Shown: one piece after another, positions 45,572 through 54,765 of the stretch
Position numbering within the stretch: position 1 is the first letter of the stretch
Layout of the letters: each line of letters begins with the position of its first letter
Source of the DNA: Bdellovibrionota bacterium
GTDB taxonomy: Bacteria; Bdellovibrionota; Bdellovibrionia; Bdellovibrionales; JAEYZS01
NCBI GenBank assembly: GCA_040386775.1
Contig: JAZKEU010000011.1
Span: 45,374-109,373 of the forward strand
DNA: 64,000 nt
Reading direction: 5' to 3'
Position numbers and translations under genes: made by a program
The notes under the pieces: generated by a model
The model's database searches: none
Told to the model about the DNA's origin: nothing
What the model saw: only the letters and a program-made list of their open reading frames with translations

Positions 45572-47964
45572 TCCTTACCGATGCCGCCGAGATTTTTGGG
45601 ATAATCAACGCGCTGATGATGGATGCCCATTAAAACTCTGACGAAGCAGTTTTCAATGATCGATAGATCTCTTAGAGTCAAATTACATTCATCTAGCTGT
45701 CCATCCATAAACTTTCTTTGAATGATGGTTTTTACAAGATTTCTGATTCTCATCGGATGAGGTTCATCGAGAACTCTCGCCGCCGCTTCAATACTGTCTG
45801 CTAACATACAGAGTGCCGATTCTTTAAACTGAGGCTTTGGACCCGGATATCTGAATTCCTCTTCAGAAACCTCGTGGAGATTTTCATCTTGATTCTCAAT
45901 AGCGCGATTATAAAAAAACGAAATCAGCGTTGTCCCATGATGCTGTTGAATCACATCAATGATGGGCTTACCCAGCTTGTGTTTAAAACCCAATTCCACT
46001 CCGTCCTTAACGTGCGCAATCAAAATCGTCTTACTCATATGCGGAGACAAGTGATCGTGGGGATTGTGGCCAGGTCTTTGATTTTCAATAAAGTAGTTTG
46101 AGTGCTCAGTCTTTCCGATATCGTGATAGTATGCTGCCACTCTACAAAGGAGTGCATTTGAGCCGATGGTTTCAGCCGCTGTCTCAACCATGCTCCCTAC
46201 CACGAGAGAGTGATGGTAAGTTCCGAGTGCATTCACGCTCATGTCTTTTAAAAGAGGATGATTTAAATTTGAAAGTTCCAAAAGCTTAACGTCTGTGGTG
46301 CAATTGAAAACCGTTTCTAGCAATGGAACCAACGTCATCGCCACAAAGGCTGAGAATACACCAGAAACAAATCCCGCTAGAGCATTCCAGAAAACTTGTT
46401 GTCCAATGGGAATGCCTTGATCAAGCTGGGAAGATAAGAATGTTACCAATATCGTCACAACCATGTTCACAAGGCCAACTCTTAGCCCCGCCATGTAGAT
46501 ATCGTTTCTCTTTTTACAAGAGTAAACACCTCGTGCTGCCGCGATACCACCTACAGACACAAAAATAAAATACGGGAAGCTCATATCCATCATAAACCCA
46601 AGAGCCGCACTCAAGAACACCGTGAAAAGCCAAACCACCTCTCCAGAATATACAAGTAAGCCTACAAGCATCGGACCCGCTGCTACTGGAAGAAGGTATT
46701 TGTAAGCAGAAGTTGGAATCGATCCAAATTTATCCTGCATCGTCTCAACAAATAAGAACAGTACAAATTTTGCTATGATCACAATTACAAGAGCGACCGT
46801 CCCCATGATAGAAAGATCTTTAGGGGAAACTTTAATTTTATTGAGAGAAAATCTTCTTACATAAGAAAAGAATACCAAAATAATACTCACAAAGAACAAT
46901 GCCAGAATTACCGCTTCAAAATCTTGCTGCCCCTCGGAATCTCTCTTAGAAATCTCATCAAGCACCCGAACATGGGAAGGCTGAAGCACAGCTCCCTCAC
47001 TCACCACCGTTTGATTTTTTGCAATGCTCACGACCACCGCAGGAATTGCTTCCCTTGCTTTTTGTTTTCTATTAGCACTTTCTTGTTTGTTCGGAGTTAA
47101 ATTGGGAACCACAAGTTTTTGTGTAAGCTTTATGATATTGTCTTTATCGCGATCATTTAGGAACTGGCTACCACGAATGTTATCTATAGTGATCGAATTT
47201 TTTGCTTCAAAAAGCTGCTTCAGATCTTTTAATTGGACAGGAAACTCCTCGCCTCCACCGCCACTTTCCACAACGCGAACAATAATTTGTTTAAGCTCGG
47301 TTTCTTCAAATTGATTCAGGTCGTGAATGATTTTTTGAGAAGCGATTCTATCAAGCAAACGAATAATGACATTTTCGTAGAGGACGCTGAATCTCTTCTC
47401 AGCCAACCCTTCAAAAAGCTTTAAGGGAACTTCATTTGTTCCTAACAACTGATCAAAACGATCTTTATAAACTAAGAATTCTTTAATTCTTTCGTCTTTT
47501 TTAATTTCATCTTGGGGCCATGCCTGGCTGCCGAGGATCTTTCTCATTTCACGGAAAGACTTATAAACACCTTGAATCACCGGCTCGTAAGAATTGAGAT
47601 CGTAATCATAAACTGGGGGAACTGCATCTTCAGCGTTCTTCTTGCGAATCGTGGTTTCAACTTCATCTACAAACTCAAAAGAGAGTGGAGATTTGATATC
47701 ACTACTGGCAACATCGTTTTGCTTATACCCAGTGTATGCAAAATCAAAATTGGAAGTGATTAAAAGTGAAAGTAAAAGAGAAAAAACAATAACTAAAAAT
47801 AATCTTCTTAAACGAAATTTTTCCTCAATGATAAAAAGCACACGTCCAATCCAAGTCTTTTCGATTCCAAGAGAATTCACATAGTCCAAAAATTTATTGG
47901 AGTGATCCTCATACTGAGAACGAATACTAGAATTTTCGTTTTTAGAATTTTTCAAAAGAGGCAC
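45568..47964 (-). CDS. pgpH: 7TM-HD phosphohydrolase, PgpH-type (c-di-AMP phosphodiesterase family)
   Basis: A 798-residue protein with an N-terminal cytoplasmic stretch, a first membrane helix (about 45-70), an extracytoplasmic 7TMR-HDED domain (about 75-355), seven membrane helices (about 360-560) and a C-terminal HD domain with YYHDIGKTEH and HVKDGVELG. This is the layout of PgpH/YqfF, which hydrolyses c-di-AMP in Firmicutes. Normally ybeY is adjacent; here higBA lies between. Function in this lineage is inferred from the family. Confidence 0.9.
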   Translation of the reverse strand: MPLLKNSKNENSSIRSQYEDHSNKFLDYVNSLGIEKTWIGRVLFIIEEKFRLRRLFLVIVFSLLLSLLITSNFDFAYTGYKQNDVASSDIKSPLSFEFVDEVETTIRKKNAEDAVPPVYDYDLNSYEPVIQGVYKSFREMRKILGSQAWPQDEIKKDERIKEFLVYKDRFDQLLGTNEVPLKLFEGLAEKRFSVLYENVIIRLLDRIASQKIIHDLNQFEETELKQIIVRVVESGGGGEEFPVQLKDLKQLFEAKNSITIDNIRGSQFLNDRDKDNIIKLTQKLVVPNLTPNKQESANRKQKAREAIPAVVVSIAKNQTVVSEGAVLQPSHVRVLDEISKRDSEGQQDFEAVILALFFVSIILVFFSYVRRFSLNKIKVSPKDLSIMGTVALVIVIIAKFVLFLFVETMQDKFGSIPTSAYKYLLPVAAGPMLVGLLVYSGEVVWLFTVFLSAALGFMMDMSFPYFIFVSVGGIAAARGVYSCKKRNDIYMAGLRVGLVNMVVTILVTFLSSQLDQGIPIGQQVFWNALAGFVSGVFSAFVAMTLVPLLETVFNCTTDVKLLELSNLNHPLLKDMSVNALGTYHHSLVVGSMVETAAETIGSNALLCRVAAYYHDIGKTEHSNYFIENQRPGHNPHDHLSPHMSKTILIAHVKDGVELGFKHKLGKPIIDVIQQHHGTTLISFFYNRAIENQDENLHEVSEEEFRYPGPKPQFKESALCMLADSIEAAARVLDEPHPMRIRNLVKTIIQRKFMDGQLDECNLTLRDLSIIENCFVRVLMGIHHQRVDYPKNLGGIGKD

Positions 47965-48153
47965 TGATATTCCCTTAAGTTGCTTATTTTAGAATGTTTT
48001 TTCTAGAGCTATATTTAACCTAATCTTACCTCATTCTCAATACGCACAACACATATAAGACGTAGAGCGTTGTTCTCTATTGACAATAGTCCTACAAACA
48101 TCGACAAAGGTTTGTCGTTAAAACCGACACAAAGTCTGCTAGAGGTAACCGCC

Positions 48154-48948
48154 ATGAATACACCACCAACTGAACTCAAAACCTTCGAGGCCATAGTCCA
48201 AGTCATGAAAACTCTCAGATCCCCCACAGGCTGTCCCTGGGATCAAGAGCAAACGCACAAAAGTATCGCACCTTGCGCCCTCGAAGAAGTTTGTGAGCTA
48301 ATCGAAGCCATCGAAACTGAGAACGAAGAAAATTTAATCGAAGAATTGGGCGACGTTTTGCTCCAGGTTGTTTTCCATGCAGAGATGGCAAGACAAGAAA
48401 AAAGATTTGATATCTACGATGTCATCGAAAAACTGAATCAAAAATTAATCTCCCGACATCCACATGTTTTTTCGGACAAAGCCGTAAAGTCTACCGAAGA
48501 CGCTCTTAAAAGCTGGAACGATATAAAAGCGAAAGAGAAGAAAACCACTCCTGAAACCGATGGGTTTGGCGTCCCCATTCATCTCCCCGCTTTACAGCGA
48601 GCTGATAAAATCGGAAAGAAAACTAAAAAATTAAAATTCGATTGGGAAAAAGTCGGCCAAGTCATGGCCAGCGTAGAAAGCGAAGTTCAAGAATTTAAAG
48701 AAGCCATTGAATCTGGGAAAATCGAAAACATGCAAGATGAATTTGGCGATGTTCTCTTCACGCTGGTGCAAGTCGCAAGACACTTAGGGATCGACTCCGA
48801 GCAAGCTCTTCGCGGTACCAACCAGAAGGTCGAAAATCGCTGGATCCGCATGAAACAAGCTGCAAAAAAACAAGGCCAAGACTTTGAAAAATTAGAGCAG
48901 CGTGATCTAGAAAAACTTTGGAAAGAGGTCAAAAAAGATGAAAAATAG
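48154..48948 (+). CDS. mazG: Nucleoside triphosphate pyrophosphohydrolase MazG
   Basis: A 264-residue MazG with two repeated domains. The ATG at 48154 has AGAGG 7 bases before it and gives MNTPPTELKTFEAIVQVMKTLR, the usual start; an earlier in-frame ATG at 48070 is less likely. Motifs include TGCPWDQEQTHKSI, EEVCELIEAIE, EELGDVLLQVVFHAE and FGDVLFTLVQVARHLG. It hydrolyses aberrant or excess NTPs and influences (p)ppGpp-linked stress. Its 3' end overlaps the next gene by 11 bases. Confidence 0.95.
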   Translation: MNTPPTELKTFEAIVQVMKTLRSPTGCPWDQEQTHKSIAPCALEEVCELIEAIETENEENLIEELGDVLLQVVFHAEMARQEKRFDIYDVIEKLNQKLISRHPHVFSDKAVKSTEDALKSWNDIKAKEKKTTPETDGFGVPIHLPALQRADKIGKKTKKLKFDWEKVGQVMASVESEVQEFKEAIESGKIENMQDEFGDVLFTLVQVARHLGIDSEQALRGTNQKVENRWIRMKQAAKKQGQDFEKLEQRDLEKLWKEVKKDEK

Positions 48949-49444
48949 TATTTTACTCCTAATTTTATTATCATTCACCGCTTGCGCAACATATGAAAAA
49001 GACAGTGATGCCATTTCCTGGAAAAAAAGTGAACGTTGTGACGGACTAAGAACCGAGTTTGCCAATCTTGAGCTTTATTTGATGAATTTGACCAACAAAG
49101 GAAACGACTACACCGTGAATTGCATGGTGAAAAAAGATTCCTCTTCAATCAAAAAGTATAAAAAGGAACTTGAAAAGTTTAGAGAATTCCAAGGCACAGA
49201 TGCCATGACATCTTGGGGGTACAACCTCCATCACTGCACCGAAACCAGATATGATTCAAGTCAAGCCTTCGCAAAACTTTATACTCGTGGAAGCGGTGAC
49301 GTTTTGGAGAATATCTACAAAATGTATTATACTTGTTCTGGGAAAGAACCAGCTTCTAAAGAGGACATACTTGCCGGAAGATTTCCTCCGGAACTTGAAG
49401 AGATGGCCCGTTTTCAAAGTAAAAGAATTCAGTATTTTAAATAG
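48938..49444 (+). CDS. Hypothetical lipoprotein
   Basis: A 168-residue lipoprotein with lipobox FTAC (Cys at residue 16, after MKNSILLLILLSFT). The mature part has further cysteines in RCDG, NCMVKK, HCTE and YTCSG, so disulfides are likely. No known family is recognised. Its start overlaps mazG by 11 bases, so it is expressed with it. Confidence 0.65.
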   Translation: MKNSILLLILLSFTACATYEKDSDAISWKKSERCDGLRTEFANLELYLMNLTNKGNDYTVNCMVKKDSSSIKKYKKELEKFREFQGTDAMTSWGYNLHHCTETRYDSSQAFAKLYTRGSGDVLENIYKMYYTCSGKEPASKEDILAGRFPPELEEMARFQSKRIQYFK

Positions 49445-49479
49445 TTTGGGTTAACAGCCGGCTAGTATACCTAATTATT

Positions 49480-50238
49480 TTAGATATCGACTCTCTTCGC
49501 AGGATGGGATTCTATCCAATCACTCAGATCTTTAAAAAAACCATTGTACTCCGCTCGAAGCATTTCTTTTTTATTATAAGCACCTGAAATGGGCAAAAAT
49601 TTGACTGGATCTGCCACATAGATTCGAATTTTTGGATGCTTTGCACTCAGGGCAATTTTTAGTAATTGTGGATACCATTCTTTGAGTTCTAAAGCTTTAC
49701 CAAAGAGCCCATCTAGAACCCACCAGCCACCATCAGCCTTTTTTACAACAGTCGCCACATGAAGCTCCCATATTTCTTTTTGATATTGCATTTCGCCCAA
49801 TACAAAAATCTTACGAATATCTTTCGGGGAAACACCTCGACGTAATAATTCAAGATGCGCCAGGGTAGCTCTGCCAAAACAAAACCCTAGCATACTATTC
49901 TTTCCAGAATATTTTCTAATTCCCTGATCGCCTGCGATAGGATGTTGAATCAAAAAACCATTCAAATCTTGAGCCTGAGATTCTGTTAGGCCACTCTTAG
50001 ATCTTTTTGATACTTTTTGAAGATCCGACAAAAGCTCTTCATTTTTACGTCGGAATACCTTATCCCTAGTGGCGGTAGATTTGAGCTTCCCAAGCTCAAC
50101 CTCAAACTCTTTGAGCAAATTTGTATGTAAATTCTGTCCACCCGACTCAGGGATTTGCGGATAACTAGAGAGATCGGCCCCAATCGAAAAACAACTCCAA
50201 AACATAAATAAAACAAAGATATAACGTTTCGTGTTCAT
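49480..50238 (-). CDS. Secreted protein with a C-H-D triad resembling protein deamidases
   Basis: A 252-residue exported protein: signal peptide (about residues 1-20, MNTKRYIFVLFMFWSCFSIG), a helical part (about 35-95) and a domain with C120 in GFCFGRATLAHLELLRRG, H160 in WELHVATVV and D176 in WWVLDGLFG. This order and spacing resemble the papain/transglutaminase-like protein-glutaminase fold, where Cys-His-Asp deamidates glutamines. The resemblance is by motif only. It has no partner on the same strand and converges on the mazG lipoprotein gene. Confidence 0.6.
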   Translation of the reverse strand: MNTKRYIFVLFMFWSCFSIGADLSSYPQIPESGGQNLHTNLLKEFEVELGKLKSTATRDKVFRRKNEELLSDLQKVSKRSKSGLTESQAQDLNGFLIQHPIAGDQGIRKYSGKNSMLGFCFGRATLAHLELLRRGVSPKDIRKIFVLGEMQYQKEIWELHVATVVKKADGGWWVLDGLFGKALELKEWYPQLLKIALSAKHPKIRIYVADPVKFLPISGAYNKKEMLRAEYNGFFKDLSDWIESHPAKRVDI

Positions 50239-50336
50239 GAAATCTTTATAATTCTAAGCTTAGAGTTTGAAAAGAATTTTGTATAAGAATTAATAAACCC
50301 TGCAATAGTAACAATGCTAAACTAAGGAGTATTAGA

Positions 50337-50612
50337 ATGAAAAAAACAATTGCCGCAATAGCGATCCTTGCATCAACTCAAGCTCATGCACTTGCCCCAC
50401 CGGGACCAACCATACCAAAACAAAAGGTTTGTCTGAAGTCTTACAAACTAGATGATAAGTCTGTCCAAGTAGGAAGCTGCGATAGTTCTTACAATAACCA
50501 AAGTGAGAATTTACCATTAAAAGAAAACGGATGTGCTAAAAATCAAGTTGCCTTAACTGTAGATGAAAATACTATCCAAGCTTGCTTGCCTGCTGGTGCA
50601 GTTCAATTGTAA
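50337..50612 (+). CDS. Small secreted cysteine-containing protein
   Basis: A 91-residue protein with a signal peptide (MKKTIAAIAILASTQAHA) and a mature part of about 73 residues with four cysteines (KVCLK, GSCDS, NGCAK, QACLP), probably two disulfides. AAGGAG lies 7 bases before the ATG. The family is not recognised. It precedes the iron-enzyme-like gene by 9 bases and may be cotranscribed. Confidence 0.65.
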   Translation: MKKTIAAIAILASTQAHALAPPGPTIPKQKVCLKSYKLDDKSVQVGSCDSSYNNQSENLPLKENGCAKNQVALTVDENTIQACLPAGAVQL

Positions 50613-50621
50613 AAAGAGTTT

Positions 50622-51725
50622 ATGTTTATGGGTGATCAATCTATTTTTTGGCCATACGATGAAGTCCGAATGAAGGGCGACACCCAAGACTTAAATAAAT
50701 TCTATCTGACTTGTCCTTGGTTGAGTTTTCAATTCAAAATCGAAAGCCCATTAAATCTCGAGCTTAGATCTGTCATAAAAAAATTAGAATCTGAAATGAT
50801 CGACCAAGAATGTTTCCAGGTTTTGAATCAGGTATTTTCACAAATTTCAGATTATCCTGTGGCTTACTGTCTACCCCGAAAAGAAAATTTCGGTACCGAC
50901 ACTCACGAACTTCAAGAAAAAAAATTAAACCTAGAAAACCCGCAAAAATCGTTTGAGGATTTATTTCCACACTACAAATCATTTGCTCAAAACCAACTTC
51001 CAGCCGAATGGTCCTGGGATGTCGAACAGACTCTCGAGTTCACGAAAACGAAGGGAGGCTATGATCCTCTCAGTTTATTTTCCGTATTGAGACGTTTTCA
51101 TCTATTGAATGACTTAGAATTCAATGAAACAGGAAAACTTTTCCAACACTTAACAGATTTATCCAATGATCCTGAAAAATTAAAAAAATCCACAGCTCTT
51201 GTATTGCGGCAAAATCACTATGTCACAACAAGATGCAAAGAGGTTTTATCCGCCGCAATTCCTATCGCCCAATCAGTAAAAAAAGAAATTGAAGAATTCA
51301 TCGAAGCGGAGGCTGGGCACGATAGAATCATCATGAAAGGTCTAAAGACTCTCAACCCAAATCCTGAGAACATCGCCGTTTTAGAAGCGTCTACGGTCTT
51401 AATGGATTTATTTAAATTTATCGCTCAAAGAAATCTCTTGGCCTTCAGCGCAGTGGTGGATGTTTTTGAACGCACCTCTTATCGAGAAGAAGATCCACTG
51501 GCCTCCATTCTAAAAAAAGAAGGAATGCACGAAGCCAGCCGAATGGTGGATATCCACCGAGAAATTAATGATAAAGGCGATCACGAAAACGTCGCGCTAA
51601 AATTTTTATCTGCCATGAAACCAGTAAGTAGAGAATATGCAATAGAGACCCTGCGAGTCGCAGAATTGAATACACTGGTCGTACACCAAAATTCAAAAAT
51701 GATCTTGGAAGCTATAAAAAAATAG
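50622..51725 (+). CDS. Heme-oxygenase-like iron-containing enzyme, uncharacterised
   Basis: A 367-residue cytoplasmic protein without signal peptide. Its C-terminal two thirds (about 185-360) are helical with motifs of heme-oxygenase-like (HDO) oxidases: RQNHYVTTR, EEFIEAEAGHDR, VFERTSYREEDPL and HREINDKGDHENV, which could supply Glu, His and Asp ligands for a diiron centre. These enzymes catalyse varied oxidations of amino-acid or fatty substrates. The substrate is unknown and the match is by motif only. It lies 9 bases after a small secreted protein. Confidence 0.55.
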   Translation: MFMGDQSIFWPYDEVRMKGDTQDLNKFYLTCPWLSFQFKIESPLNLELRSVIKKLESEMIDQECFQVLNQVFSQISDYPVAYCLPRKENFGTDTHELQEKKLNLENPQKSFEDLFPHYKSFAQNQLPAEWSWDVEQTLEFTKTKGGYDPLSLFSVLRRFHLLNDLEFNETGKLFQHLTDLSNDPEKLKKSTALVLRQNHYVTTRCKEVLSAAIPIAQSVKKEIEEFIEAEAGHDRIIMKGLKTLNPNPENIAVLEASTVLMDLFKFIAQRNLLAFSAVVDVFERTSYREEDPLASILKKEGMHEASRMVDIHREINDKGDHENVALKFLSAMKPVSREYAIETLRVAELNTLVVHQNSKMILEAIKK

Positions 51726-51823
51726 CCTGTATTATAAGTAGTTTAGGCAGGCAGCTTGAACACAGATTAGACACCCCGAGGAATAATTTCCAACCTCACT
51801 TTAATCTCGGCATTTTTGGTATA

Positions 51824-52333
51824 ATGATGCCAATGAAAACAGTGCTCTTTACTATTCTCATTTTAATTCTAGCCTTATCAAGCCAGTCCTATGCTGACGG
51901 TTCTAAGTCTTGCGCTTCACTCTTTCAAGAAGATCTTATAATGGCAAAAGAATCTCAAGTTTTTGCTTTTGCCACAAATTATAGAATGGAGGACATCGAG
52001 CCTAATTTGCATAAATTAGAATTGTATGAAGGTGGCTCTAAAAAAGAAGTCCACGTGGGCGATTTTGTCTCCATTACCTTTAAAGAATCTATTGTTGCAG
52101 ATATGCCCACCACGACAGGTTCCGTAGAAGGCTACATGTTGGGAACAAGAAAAATGATTGATCCCGAGTCCGGAGAAGCTCAGCTTTATTATTTTATTCT
52201 AAACCCTAAATTCAACAAGGGTGGAATTAAATCTGCGGATGCCATCTTCGCCTTCACCCTGGAAAATGTCGAACCCTTTGATTCTAAAGTCAGAAAAGAT
52301 ATGAATTATAGATCTAGAAGCAAGATCAACTAA
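51824..52333 (+). CDS. Hypothetical exported protein
   Basis: A 169-residue protein with a signal peptide (MPMKTVLFTILILILALSSQSYA). The mature part contains a predominantly beta pattern (LHKLELYEGGSKKEVHVGDFVSITF and so on) and ends basic (RSRSKIN). Three ATGs within four codons offer alternative starts. No family is recognised. Its stop overlaps the murJ stop on the opposite strand by 3 bases. Confidence 0.6.
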   Translation: MMPMKTVLFTILILILALSSQSYADGSKSCASLFQEDLIMAKESQVFAFATNYRMEDIEPNLHKLELYEGGSKKEVHVGDFVSITFKESIVADMPTTTGSVEGYMLGTRKMIDPESGEAQLYYFILNPKFNKGGIKSADAIFAFTLENVEPFDSKVRKDMNYRSRSKIN

Positions 52334-53967
52334 GACTTAGATTTAATTCCAAGACGACCCAAGATTTTCTTCTGAAGATTTGCAAATACCAATTCGTATT
52401 CTTCTGTCTTAAGCATAGACGTCATTCCAAAATAAACTGCTACACTCGCACCGATGGTGATCATTAGAGAAATCAATTTTACAGCAAAAGTCTCTCCAAA
52501 GTACGCAAGCAAGAGATCATAGCCTTGGATCACAACCATCATGACAACTCCCGCCGCTGAAAATTTCATGACACTTTTGATTAACTTCCAAAGCATCAAA
52601 TCACCGATCAACATTTTAAAGCCAATCAAGAGCAAGATAAAATTCAATCCAGATGAAATCATACTGGAGGCAGCAAGGCCATTGATCCCGTAGGACTCCA
52701 TTAAGTATTGAGCCGCAAAGTAATGCACCACCAAACAAATCGATGAAACGATTGCGGGATAGTAAGTATTTTTAATCGCATAAAAACTCGGCGCAATCAC
52801 GCGGATCCCCCCGAAAGACAAAATCCCCACGGAATAAATCATAAGAATGCTCGAAGTGTTCATCAAATCATAAGTCGTGAACTTCCCTCTAAAAAAAAGC
52901 ACATCAACAATTGGACGAGCCAAACACCAAACGCCAATGGCACAGGGAACGCTCACGTAGAAAATCATGCGCAGATACTTGTTCGCAGTCTCTACCATCT
53001 CTTTCTTCTCATCCTTGCTCCAGTGAGTCGCAAGTGTTGGAAGCAGAGCTGTCCCCAAACTCACCGCAAAAAGCGACAGAGGTAGCTCCAATACGCGGTC
53101 AGCCCAGTAGATCCAAGAGTTCGCCCCTTCCTCAAGAGAAGATGCAAATCTCGTATTGATGATAAGCCCAATCTGCATCACTCCAAGACCCAATAAGCCT
53201 GGAAGCATGTTCCTAAAAACTTTTAAAACATCAGAATCAAAAATATTTATTGAAAACTTAGGAAGACATTTTAACTTTATCAATTCAGGAATCAGAATCG
53301 CCATCTGCAAAAATCCACCAATACTCACACCCCACGCCAGCGATGTGCTCGAAAAATGCAATGGCATATAGGCTGGAAGCAAGGTCGAAATGATCATAGC
53401 TACGTTGAATAGGACCGGAGCAAAAGCCGCTAGGGCAAATTTCTTAAAGGCATTAAGAATCGCCATGTAGTACGCGTACACACAAATAAAAAAGCAGAAC
53501 ACAAACATGATCTGAGCCATTTGAACAGTGAGCTCAAACTTTCCTTCGATCGCTAAATAAGCTTCTTCGCCAGCGATGAAATGCACTAGTTGTTCTGAAA
53601 AAATAATCCCAAGAGCCGTCAACACAATCAAAATCAAACTCAAAAGGGAGAAGACCCCGCAGGCGAGCTTAAAATCCTTTCCTTCAGCTTTGGATTTGGG
53701 ATTGGTCATGAGTTCGATAAAGATAGGTATAAAGCTTACAGAGAGGGCACCTTCCCCAAAAAGCCGTCTCAGCATGTTAGGAATTCTAAAGGCCACAAGC
53801 CACGCATCAGTCACCGTCCGTGAGAAAAAAGCGCCTAATATCGCATCCCTAAGAAGCCCTAGCAGCCTACTCGAAAAGGTCCCTAAAGCCATATAACTGG
53901 CCGATCTGACTATGGTTCTTTCGACCCGGGCCTCTGTAATGGTATTGTGCTTCTGATTATCTTGCAT
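52330..53967 (-). CDS. murJ: Lipid II flippase MurJ (MviN)
   Basis: A 545-residue MOP-superfamily flippase with about 14 membrane helices. The ATG at 53967 is chosen; an in-frame GTG at 54030 sits inside the rpsT leader. SASYMALGTFSSRLLGLLRDAILGAFF, DAWLVAFRIPNMLRRLFGEGALSVSFIP and the central RFASSLEEGANSWIYWADRVLELPLSL are characteristic. It flips lipid II for peptidoglycan synthesis. It is divergent from rpsT. Confidence 0.95.
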   Translation of the reverse strand: MQDNQKHNTITEARVERTIVRSASYMALGTFSSRLLGLLRDAILGAFFSRTVTDAWLVAFRIPNMLRRLFGEGALSVSFIPIFIELMTNPKSKAEGKDFKLACGVFSLLSLILIVLTALGIIFSEQLVHFIAGEEAYLAIEGKFELTVQMAQIMFVFCFFICVYAYYMAILNAFKKFALAAFAPVLFNVAMIISTLLPAYMPLHFSSTSLAWGVSIGGFLQMAILIPELIKLKCLPKFSINIFDSDVLKVFRNMLPGLLGLGVMQIGLIINTRFASSLEEGANSWIYWADRVLELPLSLFAVSLGTALLPTLATHWSKDEKKEMVETANKYLRMIFYVSVPCAIGVWCLARPIVDVLFFRGKFTTYDLMNTSSILMIYSVGILSFGGIRVIAPSFYAIKNTYYPAIVSSICLVVHYFAAQYLMESYGINGLAASSMISSGLNFILLLIGFKMLIGDLMLWKLIKSVMKFSAAGVVMMVVIQGYDLLLAYFGETFAVKLISLMITIGASVAVYFGMTSMLKTEEYELVFANLQKKILGRLGIKSKS

Positions 53968-54031
53968 GGCGTATAGAGCTATGGTAGAAACTTTCCTTCG
54001 ATAAAGCAAGACACTATTTGGAGGTTTCACA

Positions 54032-54301
54032 GTGGCTACGCATAAGTCATCAGAAAAAAGAGCTCGTCAGGACATTAAAAAATCAGCTAACAACCAAAAG
54101 ACGTTAAGCAGTGTTCGTACAGCAGAAAAAAAACTTAGAACAGCAATCGCTTCTAAAGACGCTAAAACTGCCGCAGAACTTTTAAAGAAATTTTCTAGCA
54201 CAATTGATAAAGCTTCTTCAAAAGGCGTTATTCCTGCTAAGACTGCTTCAAGAAAAATATCAAGAGTTTCTACTCAGATTTCTTCACTCTCTTCTAAGTA
54301 G
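54032..54301 (+). CDS. rpsT: Ribosomal protein S20
   Basis: An 89-residue S20 starting at a GTG (MATHKSSEKRARQDIKKSANNQ) with GGAGG 7 bases before it. It is very basic, as expected for a 16S rRNA-binding protein. The GTG start is common for S20 and is linked to autoregulation in E. coli. It is monocistronic: a long hairpin at 54312-54372 follows its stop. It is divergent from murJ. Confidence 0.97.
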   Translation: MATHKSSEKRARQDIKKSANNQKTLSSVRTAEKKLRTAIASKDAKTAAELLKKFSSTIDKASSKGVIPAKTASRKISRVSTQISSLSSK

Positions 54302-54311
54302 TAAGTAGATC

Positions 54312-54372
54312 AAAGTTTTAAGATTCGAAATAAAGAGCCGACCACAAGGCTGATTTCGAATCTTAAAACTTT
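54312..54372. terminator. Long perfect hairpin between rpsT and the PilZ gene
   Basis: Arms 54312-54331 and 54353-54372 are perfect 20-bp inverted copies, with a second small stem AGCC/GGCT in the loop. It follows rpsT and covers the last codons and stop of the convergent PilZ gene, so it probably terminates both. Neither side ends in a long T-run. Confidence 0.75.
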
Positions 54373-54758
54373 TCGAATAATTTCTGAGCAATGTCATCTT
54401 TTCTTTGTGAAATAAAGTCTCTTACTTTTCTTCTATCTTCAAAAGTAATATTTGTGAACTCAACACCCACTCGGGCTGTCTTACCTTTTTTGATTTGGTA
54501 TCTGACTTGAGCCCGAGTCATCACTACGTGACCACCGGGAATAACAAACGAGATAACCATATTGGCTAAACTTTTAAGAGCCACCGAGGTTTCAAAGAGC
54601 ATCCCTCTTTCACCCAATTCAAAAGAAGCTTCGACAAAATAATTCCCCTGAATCATCACGCCCACTTGAGCCTCAAATGTTCTTCTGGGATATTTTCTAT
54701 TTTCGATTCCGCCGACTCTTGTTTTTAGCATATTTGATCTATCGGAAGGTATAGACAT
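54363..54758 (-). CDS. PilZ-domain protein with degenerate c-di-GMP motif
   Basis: A 131-residue PilZ domain protein. The RxxxR motif is present as RKYPRR (21-26). The second motif, normally D/NxSxxG, is replaced by SFELGERG (45-52), which lacks the Ser and Asp/Asn, so c-di-GMP binding may be weakened. The rest (VGVEFTNITFEDRRKVRDFI) fits PilZ. Its role is unknown: motility, pilus or exopolysaccharide control are possible. A perfect hairpin at 54312-54372 covers its 3' end. Confidence 0.85.
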   Translation of the reverse strand: MSIPSDRSNMLKTRVGGIENRKYPRRTFEAQVGVMIQGNYFVEASFELGERGMLFETSVALKSLANMVISFVIPGGHVVMTRAQVRYQIKKGKTARVGVEFTNITFEDRRKVRDFISQRKDDIAQKLFEKF

Positions 54759-54765
54759 GCAGACA

